A DNA stretch of 64,000 nt from assembly GCF_016632335.1 (NCBI RefSeq), contig NZ_JAEPBG010000017.1, forward strand, positions 62,001 through 126,000, in the 5' to 3' direction. The notes below the pieces were generated by a model that saw nothing but the letters and a program-made list of their open reading frames with translations, ran no database searches and had not been told where the DNA came from. The DNA comes from Noviherbaspirillum pedocola. GTDB lineage: Bacteria > Pseudomonadota > Gammaproteobacteria > Burkholderiales > Burkholderiaceae_D. Of this stretch, positions 36,609-47,569 are shown in pieces (the first letter of the stretch is position 1; every line of letters begins with the position of its first letter). The translations under genes and the position numbers were made by a program.

Positions 36609-38294
36609 TCAGAACTCTTCCCAATTTTCGCCGGCCGCAGGAGCGATCGCCTTGCCGGGACGTGCCAACGGTTTCGCCCTGGTTCCAGCGACGAGCGCTC
36701 GCGTTGCCTGCGGTACGCGCGCAGTGGACTCGCGATGCGCCGGCGACGCGCTCACCTTGAATTCACTGACCGCGCGCTGCAGCTGCAGCGACTGCTCATG
36801 CATCGCCTCGGACGCGGCCGCGGCTTCCTCCACCAGCGCGGCGTTCTGCTGCGTGACCTGGTCCATCTGCGTGATCGCCGTGTTGACCTGCTCGATGCCC
36901 GCGCTCTGCTCGTTGCTGGCCGCTGTGATCTCGGCCACGATATCGTTCACCCGGCGGATGCTCGACACCACTTCCTCCATCGTCGCGCCGGCGCGCCCGA
37001 CAAGCTCGGTGCCGGTGCCAACCTGCTGCACCGACGCGGTGATCAATTCCTTGATTTCCTTCGCCGCTGCGGCGGAACGCTGCGCCAGGCTCCTGACTTC
37101 GGTCGCGACCACCGCGAAGCCGCGGCCCTGCTCGCCGGCACGCGCCGCTTCCACCGCCGCATTCAGCGCCAGAATATTGGTCTGGAAAGCGATGCCGTCG
37201 ATGACGCTGATGATGTCCACCACCCGGTTCGACGCCGCATGGATTGCTGCCATCGTATCGACTACCTGCGCGACGACTTCGCCGCCGCGGACCGCGACAT
37301 CGGCCGCTGTCGTTGCCAGGCCATTGGCCTGGCGCGCGTTGTCCGCGTTCTGCTTTACCGTCGATGTCAGTTCTTCCATCGAGGATGCGGTTTCTTCCAG
37401 CGAGCCCGCCTGTTGTTCGGTGCGCGCGGACAGGTCCTGGTTGCCCGAGGCGATTTCGCTGGATGCGGTGGCAATGGCTTCGGTGCCCGAGCGCACCTGC
37501 GACACCAGGCGCAGCAGGTTGTGGTTCATGTCCTGCAGCGCTCCCAGCAGTTCACCGGTTTCATCCTTGCTTTGCGTGGTGATCGTGCCGGTCAGATCGC
37601 CGCCAGCGACGCGGCGCGCGGCGGCCACTGCCTCGCGCATCGGCCGCGTGATGCTGACGGTCATGAACCAGCCGCACAGGATGCTGAAGCCCAGCACCGA
37701 GGCCGCCAGCACGATCAGCTGAATGCGGCTCGATGCTTCGATCGCCGCGATCTCCGCGCCCTTCTGGTCCAGGTACTTGCGCTGCAGCGTCACCAGTTCG
37801 GCCGCCATGTCCTTGTAGCGGTTCGCGGTAGGAATGAATTTCTCGTCGAGCATCCGCTCGGCGTCTTCCGCCCGGCCTTCGGCTTTGAGCTTGACCACGC
37901 CGTCGCGGTCGGCGCTGTATGCCTTGCGCACTTCCATCAGTTTCGCGAATAGCGCCTTTTCCTCGTCGCTCTCGAGCAGCGGCTCGATGCGCTTGAGCAG
38001 CTCGGCGGAGGCCTTGACCGAGGCAGCCGCATCATCGGCAAAGAACTTCGTCAGGCCAGTGTCGCTGCTCTTCGATACCGCGATGGTGCGCACGACCGCC
38101 AGCGAGATGTATTTGCTCCAGTCGCTGATGAGCCTTTCCTTGGCCACGGGCACTTCCATCATTTCGCGCGATGCGCTGGCGACCGCTTTCAGCTTGGCCA
38201 GGCCGACGGTGGTGATGACGATCGAAAGAGCAAGCAGCACGCCGATGCCAAGCGCCAGGCGCTGGCCGATTTTGATGTTTCTGAGCAGGTTCAT
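36609..38294 (-). CDS. Methyl-accepting chemotaxis protein
   Basis: A chemoreceptor of about 561 residues. The start at 38294 ([20 protein letters not shown]) gives the typical N-terminus; ATG 38306 is four codons upstream, and neither has a clear Shine-Dalgarno sequence. Membrane segment about 10-30, a periplasmic four-helix-bundle ligand domain (about 31-185), second membrane segment about 190-210, HAMP, then the cytoplasmic signalling domain with the hairpin tip around [20 protein letters not shown] and [20 protein letters not shown]. No che genes lie nearby, so it is an orphan receptor. Its ligand is unknown. Confidence 0.93.
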   Translation of the reverse strand: MNLLRNIKIGQRLALGIGVLLALSIVITTVGLAKLKAVASASREMMEVPVAKERLISDWSKYISLAVVRTIAVSKSSDTGLTKFFADDAAASVKASAELLKRIEPLLESDEEKALFAKLMEVRKAYSADRDGVVKLKAEGRAEDAERMLDEKFIPTANRYKDMAAELVTLQRKYLDQKGAEIAAIEASSRIQLIVLAASVLGFSILCGWFMTVSITRPMREAVAAARRVAGGDLTGTITTQSKDETGELLGALQDMNHNLLRLVSQVRSGTEAIATASSEIASGNQDLSARTEQQAGSLEETASSMEELTSTVKQNADNARQANGLATTAADVAVRGGEVVAQVVDTMAAIHAASNRVVDIISVIDGIAFQTNILALNAAVEAARAGEQGRGFAVVATEVRSLAQRSAAAAKEIKELITASVQQVGTGTELVGRAGATMEEVVSSIRRVNDIVAEITAASNEQSAGIEQVNTAITQMDQVTQQNAALVEEAAAASEAMHEQSLQLQRAVSEFKVSASPAHRESTARVPQATRALVAGTRAKPLARPGKAIAPAAGENWEEF

Positions 38295-38476
38295 GGGGTG
38301 AGTCATTACAGGAGAGTGAAGGCGCGCAGCTTCGGCGCAGGCTCGGTGAACTGCCAGGCAGCGGCGCGCGTGGCAGGCCCGCATTGTAGGGTAATAATTT
38401 CCCTAAAGAAATAGCTTCGGTGAAATATGACACGCTTTACGGCGCATGTGCGACACAATGTGCCGCCCACGACCGG

Positions 38477-39382
38477 CTATTCCTTGAAGTGTTCCGCGAT
38501 GAGCCCGCGCAGCCAGACATTGCCGGCATCGCGGTGATAGCGCCGGTGCCAGAGGATATTCGTATGCAGCGCCGGCAGTCGCAATGGCGGCGCAATGATA
38601 TCGAGCCCGAAGGGCGCGCATGCCTGCTGCGCCAACTTGCGCGGCACCGTGACCACCATGTCGGTGGCCCCGACGATATACGGCACCGCGGTGAAATGCG
38701 GCACCTGGAAACTCGTCGTCCGATCGATGCCGGCCTTTTCCAGCCGCGCATTGATCCGGTCGTAGGGGCTCTCGCGCGAGGCCACCAGCAGATGCCTTGC
38801 CGCCAGAAACTCCTTCAGGCCAACTGTGCCCTTGCCGAAGCGATGCCCGCGCCGGAACATCGTCACATAGTCCTGGCTGAACAGGCGGCGGTGATACAGG
38901 CTCTGCGCCACGTCGGTGAAGGCGCCGATGGCCAGATCGATAGCGCCGGTTTCCATCTCCGACTGCCAGTCGACCGCGCTGGCGCGCATCGAAGCAATGC
39001 TCACTCGCGGCGCGACGCGCCGGCACAATTCCACCAGTGCCGGCATGAAGTGGATTTCGCCGACATCGGTCATCGCGATCGTGAATCGGCGCTGACTGGC
39101 GCCGGGCTCGAAACCTTCCTCCTGATTCAAGGCTTCAGTAATGCCGGCAATCGCATGCGCGATCGGTTCCGCGATGCGTTGCGCATACGGCGTGGGCTGC
39201 ATGCCGAAACCGGTCCGCACGAACAACGCATCGCCGCAGCTCTTGCGCAGGCGTGACAGTGCGTTGCTGACCGTCGGCTGTGACAGGCCCAGGCGCTGGG
39301 CTACCATCGAGACATTGCGCAGTTGGAACATCTCGTGGAACACCACGAGCAGGTTGAGATCGATGCTGGCGATGTCGGGCAT
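38477..39382 (-). CDS. LysR family regulator (probable control of hmgA-fahA)
   Basis: A 301-residue LysR regulator of the NodD/LeuO-like branch, with helix-turn-helix VSMVAQRLGLSQPTVSNALS followed by RLRKSCGDALFVRTGFGMQP. It is divergent from hmgA with about 100 bases between the two starts, the usual arrangement for a LysR protein and its target. It probably responds to a tyrosine- or homogentisate-pathway compound; that is inferred from position only. Confidence 0.9.
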   Translation of the reverse strand: MPDIASIDLNLLVVFHEMFQLRNVSMVAQRLGLSQPTVSNALSRLRKSCGDALFVRTGFGMQPTPYAQRIAEPIAHAIAGITEALNQEEGFEPGASQRRFTIAMTDVGEIHFMPALVELCRRVAPRVSIASMRASAVDWQSEMETGAIDLAIGAFTDVAQSLYHRRLFSQDYVTMFRRGHRFGKGTVGLKEFLAARHLLVASRESPYDRINARLEKAGIDRTTSFQVPHFTAVPYIVGATDMVVTVPRKLAQQACAPFGLDIIAPPLRLPALHTNILWHRRYHRDAGNVWLRGLIAEHFKE

Positions 39383-39394
39383 TATTCAGGTCGT

Positions 39395-39417
39395 CAATAG
39401 CCTGTATTTGAGTATTG
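39395..39417. promoter_or_regulatory. Candidate LysR operator between regulator and hmgA
   Basis: CAATA (39395-39399) and TATTG (39413-39417) form an inverted repeat with 13 bases between, containing a T-N11-A core as in LysR boxes. TATAGT at 39444-39449 could be the -10 of hmgA; no good -35 is present, as expected for an activated promoter. Confidence 0.4.
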
Positions 39418-39486
39418 GCATTCTAAACGGCGCGGGGTATCGCTATAGTGGTCGGCACCATTCCTGGCGAGATACCGAGGAGCATC

Positions 39487-40812
39487 ATGATGATGGAGAG
39501 CCATACCGCGCAGGCGCAGGCCGGCTATATGTCCGGCTTCGGCAATGAATTCGCCACCGAAGCCTTGCCGGGCGCTTTGCCGATCGGCCAGAATTCGCCG
39601 CAACGCGCTCCCTATGGCCTGTACGCCGAGCAGATTTCCGGCACCGCGTTCACCGCGCCGCGTAGCCATAACCGCCGCTCATGGCTGTACCGCATTCGCC
39701 CGGCCGCGGTGCATCTGCCTTTTGTCGCGGTGGAGAATGCGCGCATCGTGTCCGATTTCTCCAGCGTGCCGCCGACGCCGCCGAACCAGCTGCGCTGGAA
39801 TCCGCTGCCCATGCCTGATGCGCCGACCGACTTCATCGACGGCTGGGTCACGATGGCCGGCAACGGTTCGCCGGAAGCCTTGCGCGGCTGCGCGATTCAT
39901 CTGTATGCGGCCAACCGCAATATGGATGGCCGCTATTTCTACAATGCCGACGGTGAACTGCTGATCGTGCCGCAGATGGGCAGGCTGCTGCTGAAGACGG
40001 AACTCGGTCGCATCGAGATCGAACCGCAGGAAATCGCGGTGATCCCGCGCGGCATCCGCTTCACGGTGGAGTTGCCGGACGGCCAGGCGCGCGGCTACCT
40101 CTGCGAAAACTTCGGCGCGCTGTTCCGCCTGCCCGACCTCGGCGTGATCGGCTCGAACGGCCTTGCCAATCCGCGCGATTTCGCCACGCCGATGGCGGCC
40201 TATGAAGACGTGGAAGGCGACTTCGCATTGCTTGCCAAGTTCGGCGGCAACTTGTGGAGCGCGCGCATCGGCCATTCGCCGCTGGATGTCGTAGCCTGGC
40301 ATGGCAACTACGCGCCGTACAAGTACGACCTGCGCCGCTTCAACACAATAGGTTCCATCAGCTATGACCATCCGGACCCGTCGATTTTCCTGGTGCTGCA
40401 GTCGCCGAGCGATACGCCCGGCGTGGACACCATCGATTTCGTGATCTTCCCGCCGCGCTGGCTCGCCGCGGAAAACACCTTCCGCCCGCCCTGGTTCCAC
40501 CGCAACGTGGCCAGCGAATTCATGGGCCTGATCCATGGCGTCTACGATGCGAAGGCCGAGGGCTTCGTGCCCGGTGGCGCGAGCCTGCACAACTGCATGT
40601 CGGGTCATGGCCCGGACGCCGGAACCTTCGAGAAGGCCAGCCGCAGCGACACCAGCAAGCCCGGCAAGGTGGCCGACACCATGGCCTTCATGTTCGAGAC
40701 GCCGGCGGTGATCCGGCCGACACGCTACGCGCTGGAGACCTCGCAACTGCAGGCCGAGTATTACCAGTGCTGGCAAAACCTCAGCAAGAATTTCAACCCG
40801 GAGACGAAATGA
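39487..40812 (+). CDS. hmgA: Homogentisate 1,2-dioxygenase
   Basis: A 441-residue iron enzyme opening homogentisate to maleylacetoacetate in tyrosine/phenylalanine breakdown. The start is in a run of three ATGs (39487, 39490, 39493) after GAGGAG; the first is listed. Diagnostic stretches are [40 protein letters not shown] with iron-binding Glu, and [20 protein letters not shown]. It overlaps the next gene by 4 bases. No maleylacetoacetate isomerase gene is present between or beside them. Confidence 0.97.
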   Translation: MMMESHTAQAQAGYMSGFGNEFATEALPGALPIGQNSPQRAPYGLYAEQISGTAFTAPRSHNRRSWLYRIRPAAVHLPFVAVENARIVSDFSSVPPTPPNQLRWNPLPMPDAPTDFIDGWVTMAGNGSPEALRGCAIHLYAANRNMDGRYFYNADGELLIVPQMGRLLLKTELGRIEIEPQEIAVIPRGIRFTVELPDGQARGYLCENFGALFRLPDLGVIGSNGLANPRDFATPMAAYEDVEGDFALLAKFGGNLWSARIGHSPLDVVAWHGNYAPYKYDLRRFNTIGSISYDHPDPSIFLVLQSPSDTPGVDTIDFVIFPPRWLAAENTFRPPWFHRNVASEFMGLIHGVYDAKAEGFVPGGASLHNCMSGHGPDAGTFEKASRSDTSKPGKVADTMAFMFETPAVIRPTRYALETSQLQAEYYQCWQNLSKNFNPETK

Positions 40813-42098
40813 AGCATTTTGATCAGACCACCGCGCCGCAATTGAAGAGCTGGGTGCAGAGCGCGAATGCGTCAGACTGCGAATTCCCGATACAGAACCT
40901 GCCGTATGGCGTGTTCCGATCGAAGGATGGCGAGCCGCGCGTCGGCGTGGCGATCGGCGACAGCATTGTCGATCTCGCGGCATTGGCCGATGCCGGCCTG
41001 CTGCAATGCGAGCCCGGCGTCTTCGCCAGGCCGCGCTTAAACGACTTCATCGCGCTCGGCCCCGATGCATGGAAGAGCGTGCGCGCGCAACTGAGCGCAT
41101 TGCTTGTCGATGGCAATGGCCCACTGCAGGGCAATGCCGAGCTGCAGCGCCGCGCGCTGGTGAAGCAGGCTGACGCGACGATGCTGCTGCCCGTCGAGAT
41201 TCCGGGCTACACCGACTTCTACTCGTCCAAGGAGCATGCGACCAATGTCGGCATGCTGTTTCGCGACCCGAAGAACGCGCTTCTGCCGAACTGGACCGAG
41301 CTGCCCGTTGCCTATAACGGCCGCGCGTCTTCGGTGGTGGTCTCAGGTACGCCGGTGCGTCGGCCCAATGGCCAGATCAAGCTGCCGGAGCAGGAGCGGC
41401 CGCTTTATACCGCGTGCCGCAAGCTGGATCTGGAGCTGGAGATGGGATTCATCGTCGGCGTACCGAATGCGCTCGGCGAGCCGGTGTCCAGCGAAGACGC
41501 CGAGCGCCATATCTTCGGCATGGTGCTGCTGAACGACTGGAGCGCGCGCGATATCCAGGCCTGGGAATATGTGCCGCTCGGGCCCTTCAATTCCAAGGGC
41601 TTCTCCACCACGATCTCGCCGTGGATCGTGACCATGGAAGCGCTCGAGCCGTTCCGCGCCGCGCAGCCCGAGCAGTCGCCCGAGCCGTTGTCCTATCTGC
41701 GGCACAGCGGCGAGCATGGCTTCGACATCGCGCTGGAAGCCTGGTTGCAGCCGCAGGGCGCGGCGCAGGGCACGCGCATCTGTCACACCAACTTCCGCTA
41801 CATGTACTGGTCGATGGCGCAGCAGCTCGCGCATCACACGGTTTCCGGCTGCAATACCCGCGTTGGCGATCTGATGGGTTCGGGCACCATTAGCGGCCCG
41901 ACACAGGACTCGTATGGTTCGCTGCTGGAGATAACGAAGAACGGCAGGGAGCCACTGACACTGCAGACCGGCGAGCAGCGCAGCTTCCTCGAGGATGGCG
42001 ATGAGATGACGCTGCGAGGCTGGTGTCAGGGCGATGGATATCGCGTCGGCTTCGGCGTCTGCAGCGGCGTTGTGACACCGGCGCCGAAGCTGGGCTGA
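40809..42098 (+). CDS. fahA: Fumarylacetoacetase
   Basis: A 429-residue hydrolase splitting fumarylacetoacetate to fumarate and acetoacetate, the last step of the homogentisate route. The ATG at 40809 overlaps the hmgA stop (ATGA). Catalytic-region stretches are [60 protein letters not shown] and [20 protein letters not shown]. The next gene converges on it with about 100 bases between and no clear terminator. Confidence 0.96.
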   Translation: MKHFDQTTAPQLKSWVQSANASDCEFPIQNLPYGVFRSKDGEPRVGVAIGDSIVDLAALADAGLLQCEPGVFARPRLNDFIALGPDAWKSVRAQLSALLVDGNGPLQGNAELQRRALVKQADATMLLPVEIPGYTDFYSSKEHATNVGMLFRDPKNALLPNWTELPVAYNGRASSVVVSGTPVRRPNGQIKLPEQERPLYTACRKLDLELEMGFIVGVPNALGEPVSSEDAERHIFGMVLLNDWSARDIQAWEYVPLGPFNSKGFSTTISPWIVTMEALEPFRAAQPEQSPEPLSYLRHSGEHGFDIALEAWLQPQGAAQGTRICHTNFRYMYWSMAQQLAHHTVSGCNTRVGDLMGSGTISGPTQDSYGSLLEITKNGREPLTLQTGEQRSFLEDGDEMTLRGWCQGDGYRVGFGVCSGVVTPAPKLG

Positions 42099-42199
42099 GC
42101 CGCCACTGAACTGCGCACGGAACCGGAAGCCTGAACGCGACTTCCCGAGGTGCGAAAAGGGAAAAGCGCAGCCCCGGCAGGGCGAGGCCGCATCCTTAA

Positions 42200-43525
42200 T
42201 CAAGCCGGTTTGCCAGCCTCGGCAAGCACTGTTGCGCGGGCTTCCTTGCGGCTCAGATAGAGCAGCGTGGCGACGCTGAAGAAGGACAGCACGGCAAGCG
42301 GAAGCAAGGCAAGCGCGTAACTTCCCGTGGCCTGCTTGACCCAGCCATATACGTTGACCATGAGACCTCCGCCGATCAGATTGGAGGTCGCATTGATCGC
42401 GGCAAGGCCGGCGGCTGCCGAGCCGGAGCCGAGCCAGCGTGACGCCATTGCCCAGAATGGGCCCTTGAAGGAATAGGCGCCGATCAGGATCATGCTCAGC
42501 ATCACCACGACAGGGGCCAGCGCGCCGGTCAAAAGTGTCGAGATCAGGCCACCGGCAATCAGCAACATCGGTATCGCGGTATGCCAGCGGCGCTCGCCAG
42601 TGCGGTCGGAATGCCGGCCCCACCACACCATCAGCACGGAAGCGACGGCGTAGGGCACCGAGTTCAGCAAGCCGGTTTGCATGACGGTCAGGCCGAAGGA
42701 CTTCAACAATTGCGGCTGCCAGATATTCAGAACCGAGCCGGCAGCCGACGCGCATGAACAAACCAGAGCCATTCCCCACACCTTCGGATTACGGAACAGC
42801 TTGCCGAGAGAGACATGGCCGACCGCGCTGCGTTCCGCCCGTTCGGATTCCATGCGGCTCGACAGCCACTCACGTTCCTGCTCAGTGAGCCACTTCGCGT
42901 CCTTCGGCTGATTCGTCAGGAACATCAGGCAGGCAAAGCCGAGCAGCACGGTCGGCAGTCCTTCGAGCAAAAACAGCCATTGCCAGCCGCGCGCACCGAG
43001 CATGCCGTCCATCTGCAGCAGGAGCGCGGAAAGCGGCGAGCCAATGAAGCTGGCCGCCGGTATCGCGACCATGAAGATCGCGACGATCCTGGCGCGGTAT
43101 GCGGACGGGACCCAGTAGGTCAGGTAGAGCAGCACGCCCGGGAAGAAGCCGGCTTCGGCCGCGCCAAGAATGAAGCGCACCGCATACAGGCTGTTCGGCC
43201 CCTGAACGAAGGCAGTGCATGCCGTGACCAGGCCCCAGGAGATCATGATCCGGGCCAGCCATTTGCGCGCGCCGAAGCGCTGCAGTGCGAGGTTGCTCGG
43301 CACTTCGAAGATGAAGTAGGAGATGAAGAACAGGCTGCCGGCAAATCCGAACATGGATGGCGACAGGCCAATGTCGTGGTTCATCTGCAGCGACGCCATC
43401 CCGATATTGCCGCGATCGATGAAGGCGAACAGGTAGCACACCATCAGGAAAGGAACCAGGCGCCAGGTGACCTTGCGTATCGTTTCCTTTTCCAGCTGCT
43501 GTTCATTCATAACAGTAGTCTCCAT
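42200..43525 (-). CDS. MFS transporter, anion:cation symporter type (last gene of the six-gene operon)
   Basis: A carrier of about 441 residues with 12 membrane segments, of the ACS family that imports organic anions. Marks are YLFAFIDRGNIGMASLQMNH and the FFISYFIFEVPSNLALQRFG region. Starts at 43525 (METTVMNEQQ) or 43510 (MNEQQ, with GGAG nine bases before) are both possible. It lies 69 bases past the dehydrogenase gene and is a relative of the carrier at 46230-47534, so this operon has two uptake proteins. Confidence 0.88.
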   Translation of the reverse strand: METTVMNEQQLEKETIRKVTWRLVPFLMVCYLFAFIDRGNIGMASLQMNHDIGLSPSMFGFAGSLFFISYFIFEVPSNLALQRFGARKWLARIMISWGLVTACTAFVQGPNSLYAVRFILGAAEAGFFPGVLLYLTYWVPSAYRARIVAIFMVAIPAASFIGSPLSALLLQMDGMLGARGWQWLFLLEGLPTVLLGFACLMFLTNQPKDAKWLTEQEREWLSSRMESERAERSAVGHVSLGKLFRNPKVWGMALVCSCASAAGSVLNIWQPQLLKSFGLTVMQTGLLNSVPYAVASVLMVWWGRHSDRTGERRWHTAIPMLLIAGGLISTLLTGALAPVVVMLSMILIGAYSFKGPFWAMASRWLGSGSAAAGLAAINATSNLIGGGLMVNVYGWVKQATGSYALALLPLAVLSFFSVATLLYLSRKEARATVLAEAGKPA

Positions 43526-43594
43526 GAATTTTTCTCTTTTCATGCCAATCCGCCATGCATAAGCCACGATGGCGAATCGGCGTTGTACGAAGCA

Positions 43595-44542
43595 CTAGCT
43601 CGTTGCGCCTTCGGTCTGCAGGACGGCGAGCACATTGTTCGCGGCGCCGGTACCCATCGCAATGTAGGCATTGTCGGTGACGCCGCCGATGTGCGGAGCG
43701 AGGATGACGTTGTCCATGTCCTGGAAACGATGCGGCGCCGTGAGCGGCTCCTTCTCGAAGCTGTCCAGGCCAGCCGCGCGCACCTTGCCGCTCTCGAGCG
43801 CCGCCACCAGGGCTTCCTCATCGATGAGGCCGCCGCGCGCGGTATTGACGATGATGGCGCCGTCCTTCAGTTTCGCCAGCGCGGCGGCATTGATCATGTT
43901 CCGGTTCTCATCCGTCAGCGGGCAATGCAGCGACAGCACATCCGACTGCGCCAGCAGGGTATCGAGGTCGACCATCCGGATACCTTCAAGCGAGCGCGAG
44001 GCGTAGGGGTCAAAGGCAATGACCTTCATGCCGAATGCCATCGCCGCCATGGCAACCCGAGCGCCGATGGCGCCGATGCCGACCAGACCTATCGTCCTGT
44101 CCTTGAGCTCGAGGCTCTTGTGCGTGGCCTTGTCCCAATGGCCCTCGTGTATGCGCTTGTCCAGTCGGACGACATCCTTCGCGCAAGCGAAGATCATCGC
44201 CCAGGTTTGCTCGGCGACCGCCGGCGCGTTGGCGCCCGCGGCGGCCTTCACCGCGATGCCGCGCTCGCCGGCTGCAACGGCGTCGATCGTGTCGATGCCG
44301 GTGCCATGCTTGGAAATCACGCGCAGCGATTGGCAGGCATCGATGACGCGCCGGGTAATACGTCCGTAGCGCACGATGATGGCTTCTGGCTGATGTTCGG
44401 CGCACAGGCGCACCAGGTCATCTTCGCCCGGCGTCTTGCCGGCGTAGACGATGTCATAGTCCTGCAGCAAGGCTGTCGCCTGCGGCGCCAGGTCGGCGCC
44501 GGTGACAAGAACCACGCCGCGATGAGGTGCGCCCTGGCTCAC
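43595..44542 (-). CDS. D-2-hydroxyacid dehydrogenase (NAD-dependent)
   Basis: A 315-residue enzyme of the D-2-hydroxyacid dehydrogenase family, interconverting 2-hydroxy and 2-keto acids. The Rossmann motif is GLVGIGAIGARVAMAAMAFG; catalytic Arg is in NTARGGLIDEEAL, Glu in SFEKEPL and His in APHIGG. The start overlaps the stop of the upstream RraA gene by 4 bases. The pairing with an RraA-type aldolase suggests that it reduces or oxidises a 2-keto acid in the same route. Confidence 0.92.
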   Translation of the reverse strand: MSQGAPHRGVVLVTGADLAPQATALLQDYDIVYAGKTPGEDDLVRLCAEHQPEAIIVRYGRITRRVIDACQSLRVISKHGTGIDTIDAVAAGERGIAVKAAAGANAPAVAEQTWAMIFACAKDVVRLDKRIHEGHWDKATHKSLELKDRTIGLVGIGAIGARVAMAAMAFGMKVIAFDPYASRSLEGIRMVDLDTLLAQSDVLSLHCPLTDENRNMINAAALAKLKDGAIIVNTARGGLIDEEALVAALESGKVRAAGLDSFEKEPLTAPHRFQDMDNVILAPHIGGVTDNAYIAMGTGAANNVLAVLQTEGATS

Positions 44543-45240
44543 AGCGTCTCTCCTTCCTTCAGCACGCCGGCCTTGCGCAGCGCGTCGTCGAGCCAGCCCG
44601 GACGCAGCTGGCCGCCGCCGCGGATGCCTTCCAGGCGCTTGTTTTCATCGGCCACTTTCTGCGCCGCCGCGCCGAGCAGCGAAGCCGCCTTCTCGCGCTC
44701 GATCACGACCACGCCGTCGGCATCGCCAACGATCAGGTCACCCGGATTGACGGTCACGCCGCCAACCGCGATCGGCCAGTTGATGCGACCGGGGATGTTC
44801 TTGGTCGGGCCGTTCGGATTCGCGCCGACCGCATACACCGGGAAGCCCATCTCGACCAGCGCCTCGGTATCGCGCACCGAACCGTAGATCACGATGCCGG
44901 CCAGGCCGATGGCCTTGCACTGCGAAACCATGATCTCGCCCATCAGGGCCGCGGTTTCATCGCCCTTGCCATCGATGACCAGCACATCGCCCGGCTTGGC
45001 GATCGCCATGGCGGCATGGATCATCAGGTTGTCGCCCGGACGGACTTCGACGGTCAGCGCCGGTCCGGCAATGCGCATGCTCGGCGCCAGCGGCGCGACA
45101 CGGCTGCACAGGGTACCGCGGCGGCCGGCGACGTCGGCCAGGATCGAGGCAGCGAATTTCGATGCATCGGCGACCACGCTCGCATCGATGCGCTCGAATT
45201 CGCGGATGACGTCGGGTTGTGAGGTGTTCGAATTGCTCAT
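44539..45240 (-). CDS. RraA/HMG aldolase family protein
   Basis: A 233-residue protein. The start at 45240 (MSNSNTSQPD) follows AAGGAAAC. It carries the motif of class II pyruvate aldolases of the HMG/CHA type: an upstream Gly-rich region and IVIYGSVRDTEALVEMGFPV with Arg and Asp. In aromatic catabolism such enzymes cleave 4-hydroxy-4-methyl-2-oxoglutarate or 4-carboxy-4-hydroxy-2-oxoadipate; RraA itself is a ribonuclease regulator. The operon favours a catabolic role. Confidence 0.9.
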   Translation of the reverse strand: MSNSNTSQPDVIREFERIDASVVADASKFAASILADVAGRRGTLCSRVAPLAPSMRIAGPALTVEVRPGDNLMIHAAMAIAKPGDVLVIDGKGDETAALMGEIMVSQCKAIGLAGIVIYGSVRDTEALVEMGFPVYAVGANPNGPTKNIPGRINWPIAVGGVTVNPGDLIVGDADGVVVIEREKAASLLGAAAQKVADENKRLEGIRGGGQLRPGWLDDALRKAGVLKEGETL

Positions 45241-45278
45241 GGCGTTTCCTTTGCTTGAAGAGTGAATGTCGCCCGGGT

Positions 45279-46208
45279 TCAGGCGGGGATGGTGTGGGAA
45301 TACATGGTCAGTCCGGGGGCCGGCGCGTCCACGCGCAGGATTGAGCCGGTCTCCGATTCGGTGATGAACAGGCTTCGGTTGTCCGGTCCGCCGAAAGCGA
45401 TGTTCGTGGTGGAAATGCCCGCGCAGGAACGGATGCGCAAAAGCGGCTCGGCAAAGCGCGACAGTCTCCAGACCGAGCCGAAGCCGGTATGCGCAACGTA
45501 CAGGCAGCCTTCGTCGTCCAGCGCCAGGCCGTCCGGTCCGGCCATGCCGCCGTGCAGCTGCGCGAAGACGCCAACCTTGGCGATCGGCCCATTGCCGTGC
45601 AGCGGTATGCGCCAGATCTGCTGGGCGCGCGTGACCGCAACCAGCAAGTGATTGCGCGCCGGGTCGAAGACGATGCCGTTCGGGCTCGGGATGGTGTTCA
45701 CCAGGCAGGTCAGCGTGCCGCACGGGGACAGCTTGTAGACGCGGCCGCTGGGATCCTGCAGCCCGGTCTGGCCCTGGTCGGTGAAGTAGATATCGCCCGA
45801 TGGCGAAAACACGAGGTCGTTGACGCCTTTGAAGCCCTCCGAGCCGGCGGTCTCGAGCAGCGGCGTGACGGTGCCGCTGTCGGGATCGAGCTGCACCAGG
45901 CCGCGCTTGTAGTCGGTAATGACGATACGGCCGTCCTGGTGGATCTTCAGGCCGTTGGGCCAGCCGTCATATTCGGCGACCTGTTCCCATGCGCCCTCGG
46001 TGGAAACGCGGAAGACGCGTCCATACGGAATGTCGGTGACATACAGCCGGCCTTGCCGGTCGAAGGACGGGCCTTCGAGAAAGGAATCGATTTCGAGGCC
46101 GGAGCGGTTCGCATTGCTCCAGGCCGTCTTCCTCGGCTTTCTGAAATGCTCCGGGAGGCGCGTGAAGACGCTGGCGTCGATGCTGGGCGGCGGGGCGAAA
46201 AAGCTCAT
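45279..46208 (-). CDS. SMP-30/gluconolactonase family protein
   Basis: A 309-residue six-bladed propeller of the SMP-30/gluconolactonase (LRE) family. Typical metal-site regions are EGPSFDRQGRLYVTDIPYGR, VNDLVFSPSGDIYFTDQGQT, IPSPNGIVFDPARNHLLVAV and GPDGLALDDEGCLYVAHTGF. Members hydrolyse sugar or organic-acid lactones with a divalent metal. No signal peptide is seen, so it acts in the cytoplasm. It lies 38 bases before rraA and 21 after the MFS gene in the same operon. Confidence 0.92.
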   Translation of the reverse strand: MSFFAPPPSIDASVFTRLPEHFRKPRKTAWSNANRSGLEIDSFLEGPSFDRQGRLYVTDIPYGRVFRVSTEGAWEQVAEYDGWPNGLKIHQDGRIVITDYKRGLVQLDPDSGTVTPLLETAGSEGFKGVNDLVFSPSGDIYFTDQGQTGLQDPSGRVYKLSPCGTLTCLVNTIPSPNGIVFDPARNHLLVAVTRAQQIWRIPLHGNGPIAKVGVFAQLHGGMAGPDGLALDDEGCLYVAHTGFGSVWRLSRFAEPLLRIRSCAGISTTNIAFGGPDNRSLFITESETGSILRVDAPAPGLTMYSHTIPA

Positions 46209-46229
46209 GGTGGATTTTCCTGATGCGGT

Positions 46230-47534
46230 TTATCGGGAAGCCCTGGAGGGATCGCCGAGCAGGAGCATTGCGCAGGCGCCGATCAGCAAGGCGCCGGCGA
46301 CCGATAGCAGCGGCACCGTGAAGCTGTTGGTCGCCTGCCTGATGAAGCCGATCATGGACGGACCGACGAAGCCGCCCAGGTTGCCGATCGATACGATCAG
46401 CGCGAGGCCGCCAGCGGCGGCGCGGCCGGTGAGGAAGCTGGACGGAATGGCCCAGAAGGTGGCCTGAAACGACAGGATGGCCGAGACGGTCAGCGTAATG
46501 GCGAGCATCTTCGCCACCGGCGCGGCCAGGAAGGCCGAGGTGGCCAGAGCCAGCGCGGCGATCATCATCGCCGAGACGACATAGGGCAGGCGCCGTGCGC
46601 TGCGGTTGGCCAGGCGCGCCCAAAGCAGCATGCTGACCGCGCCGACGGCATAGGGAATGGCGGTCACGAGGCCGACCTGGCCGGCGCGCAGGCCGAATTC
46701 CTTGACGATCTGCGGCAGCCACAGGCCGATGCCGAGCGAGCCGATGATGCCGCAGAAGTTGATCAGCGCCAGCACGAACACGCGCCAGTTGGTAAAGGCA
46801 TCGCGCAGCTTGTCGCCATGTTTCTGCGTCAGCGTCTTCTGCTCGGAGGCGAGCTTGTCTTCCAGCCAGGAACGCTCTTGTTGCGTCAGCCAGCGGGCCT
46901 GCATTGGTCCGTCAGGCAGCAGATACAGGCAGAGCACGCCGAGCACGACCGCGGGCAGCGCTTCGATCAGCAGCAGCACCTGCCAGCCCTTCAACCCGGC
47001 AAGCCCGTGCAATTCCATCAGCGCTCCGGAAATCGGCGAGCCCAGCATGTTGGCCACCGGGATGCCGACCAGGAAGGCCGCCGTGGCCTTGCCGCGCCAT
47101 GCGCCCGGAAACCACTTCGTGAAGTACAGGTAGATGCCGGGAGTGAAGCCGGCTTCGGCCAATCCGAGCAGGAAGCGCGATAGCGCAAAGCTCTTCGGAC
47201 CGACCACGAACGCGGTCGCCATCGAGATCACGCCCCAGGAAATCATGATGCGGGCGATCCAGACCCTGGCGCCGAATTTGTGCATGGCCAGGTTGCTCGG
47301 GATTTCGAAGATGAAATAACCCAGGAAGAACAGCCCGGCGCCGAGACCGAACTCGGCGGGCGAGAGGCCAAGGTCGCGGTTCATGGTCAGCGCCGCGAAG
47401 CCGACGTTGATCCGATCGAGGTAGCTGACCACGTAGCAAATGAAAACGAAGGGAATGATGTGCCGCAGCACCCGCTTCATCAACGCATCTTCATTGACTT
47501 CGGCCCTGGCCGCGAATGGCGTCTTCATGTCCAT
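46230..47534 (-). CDS. MFS transporter, anion:cation symporter type
   Basis: A 434-residue carrier with 12 membrane segments. ATG 47534 is chosen for the AGGAGA spaced six bases upstream. Signature stretches YVVSYLDRINVGFAALTMNR and FFLGYFIFEIPSNLAMHKFG place it in the ACS family of organic-anion importers. Located between the lactonase-like amidohydrolase and SMP-30 genes, it is likely to import the product of the exported amidohydrolase. Confidence 0.9.
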   Translation of the reverse strand: MDMKTPFAARAEVNEDALMKRVLRHIIPFVFICYVVSYLDRINVGFAALTMNRDLGLSPAEFGLGAGLFFLGYFIFEIPSNLAMHKFGARVWIARIMISWGVISMATAFVVGPKSFALSRFLLGLAEAGFTPGIYLYFTKWFPGAWRGKATAAFLVGIPVANMLGSPISGALMELHGLAGLKGWQVLLLIEALPAVVLGVLCLYLLPDGPMQARWLTQQERSWLEDKLASEQKTLTQKHGDKLRDAFTNWRVFVLALINFCGIIGSLGIGLWLPQIVKEFGLRAGQVGLVTAIPYAVGAVSMLLWARLANRSARRLPYVVSAMMIAALALATSAFLAAPVAKMLAITLTVSAILSFQATFWAIPSSFLTGRAAAGGLALIVSIGNLGGFVGPSMIGFIRQATNSFTVPLLSVAGALLIGACAMLLLGDPSRASR

Positions 47535-47569
47535 GCTGGTCTCCTTTGTCGTGCTCATCGTTGGCGCTT

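Noticed and set aside
42815-44887. 690-residue plus-strand frame across the MFS and dehydrogenase genes
   Set aside because: It spans two well-supported minus-strand genes and the gap between them, and has shadow-type composition.
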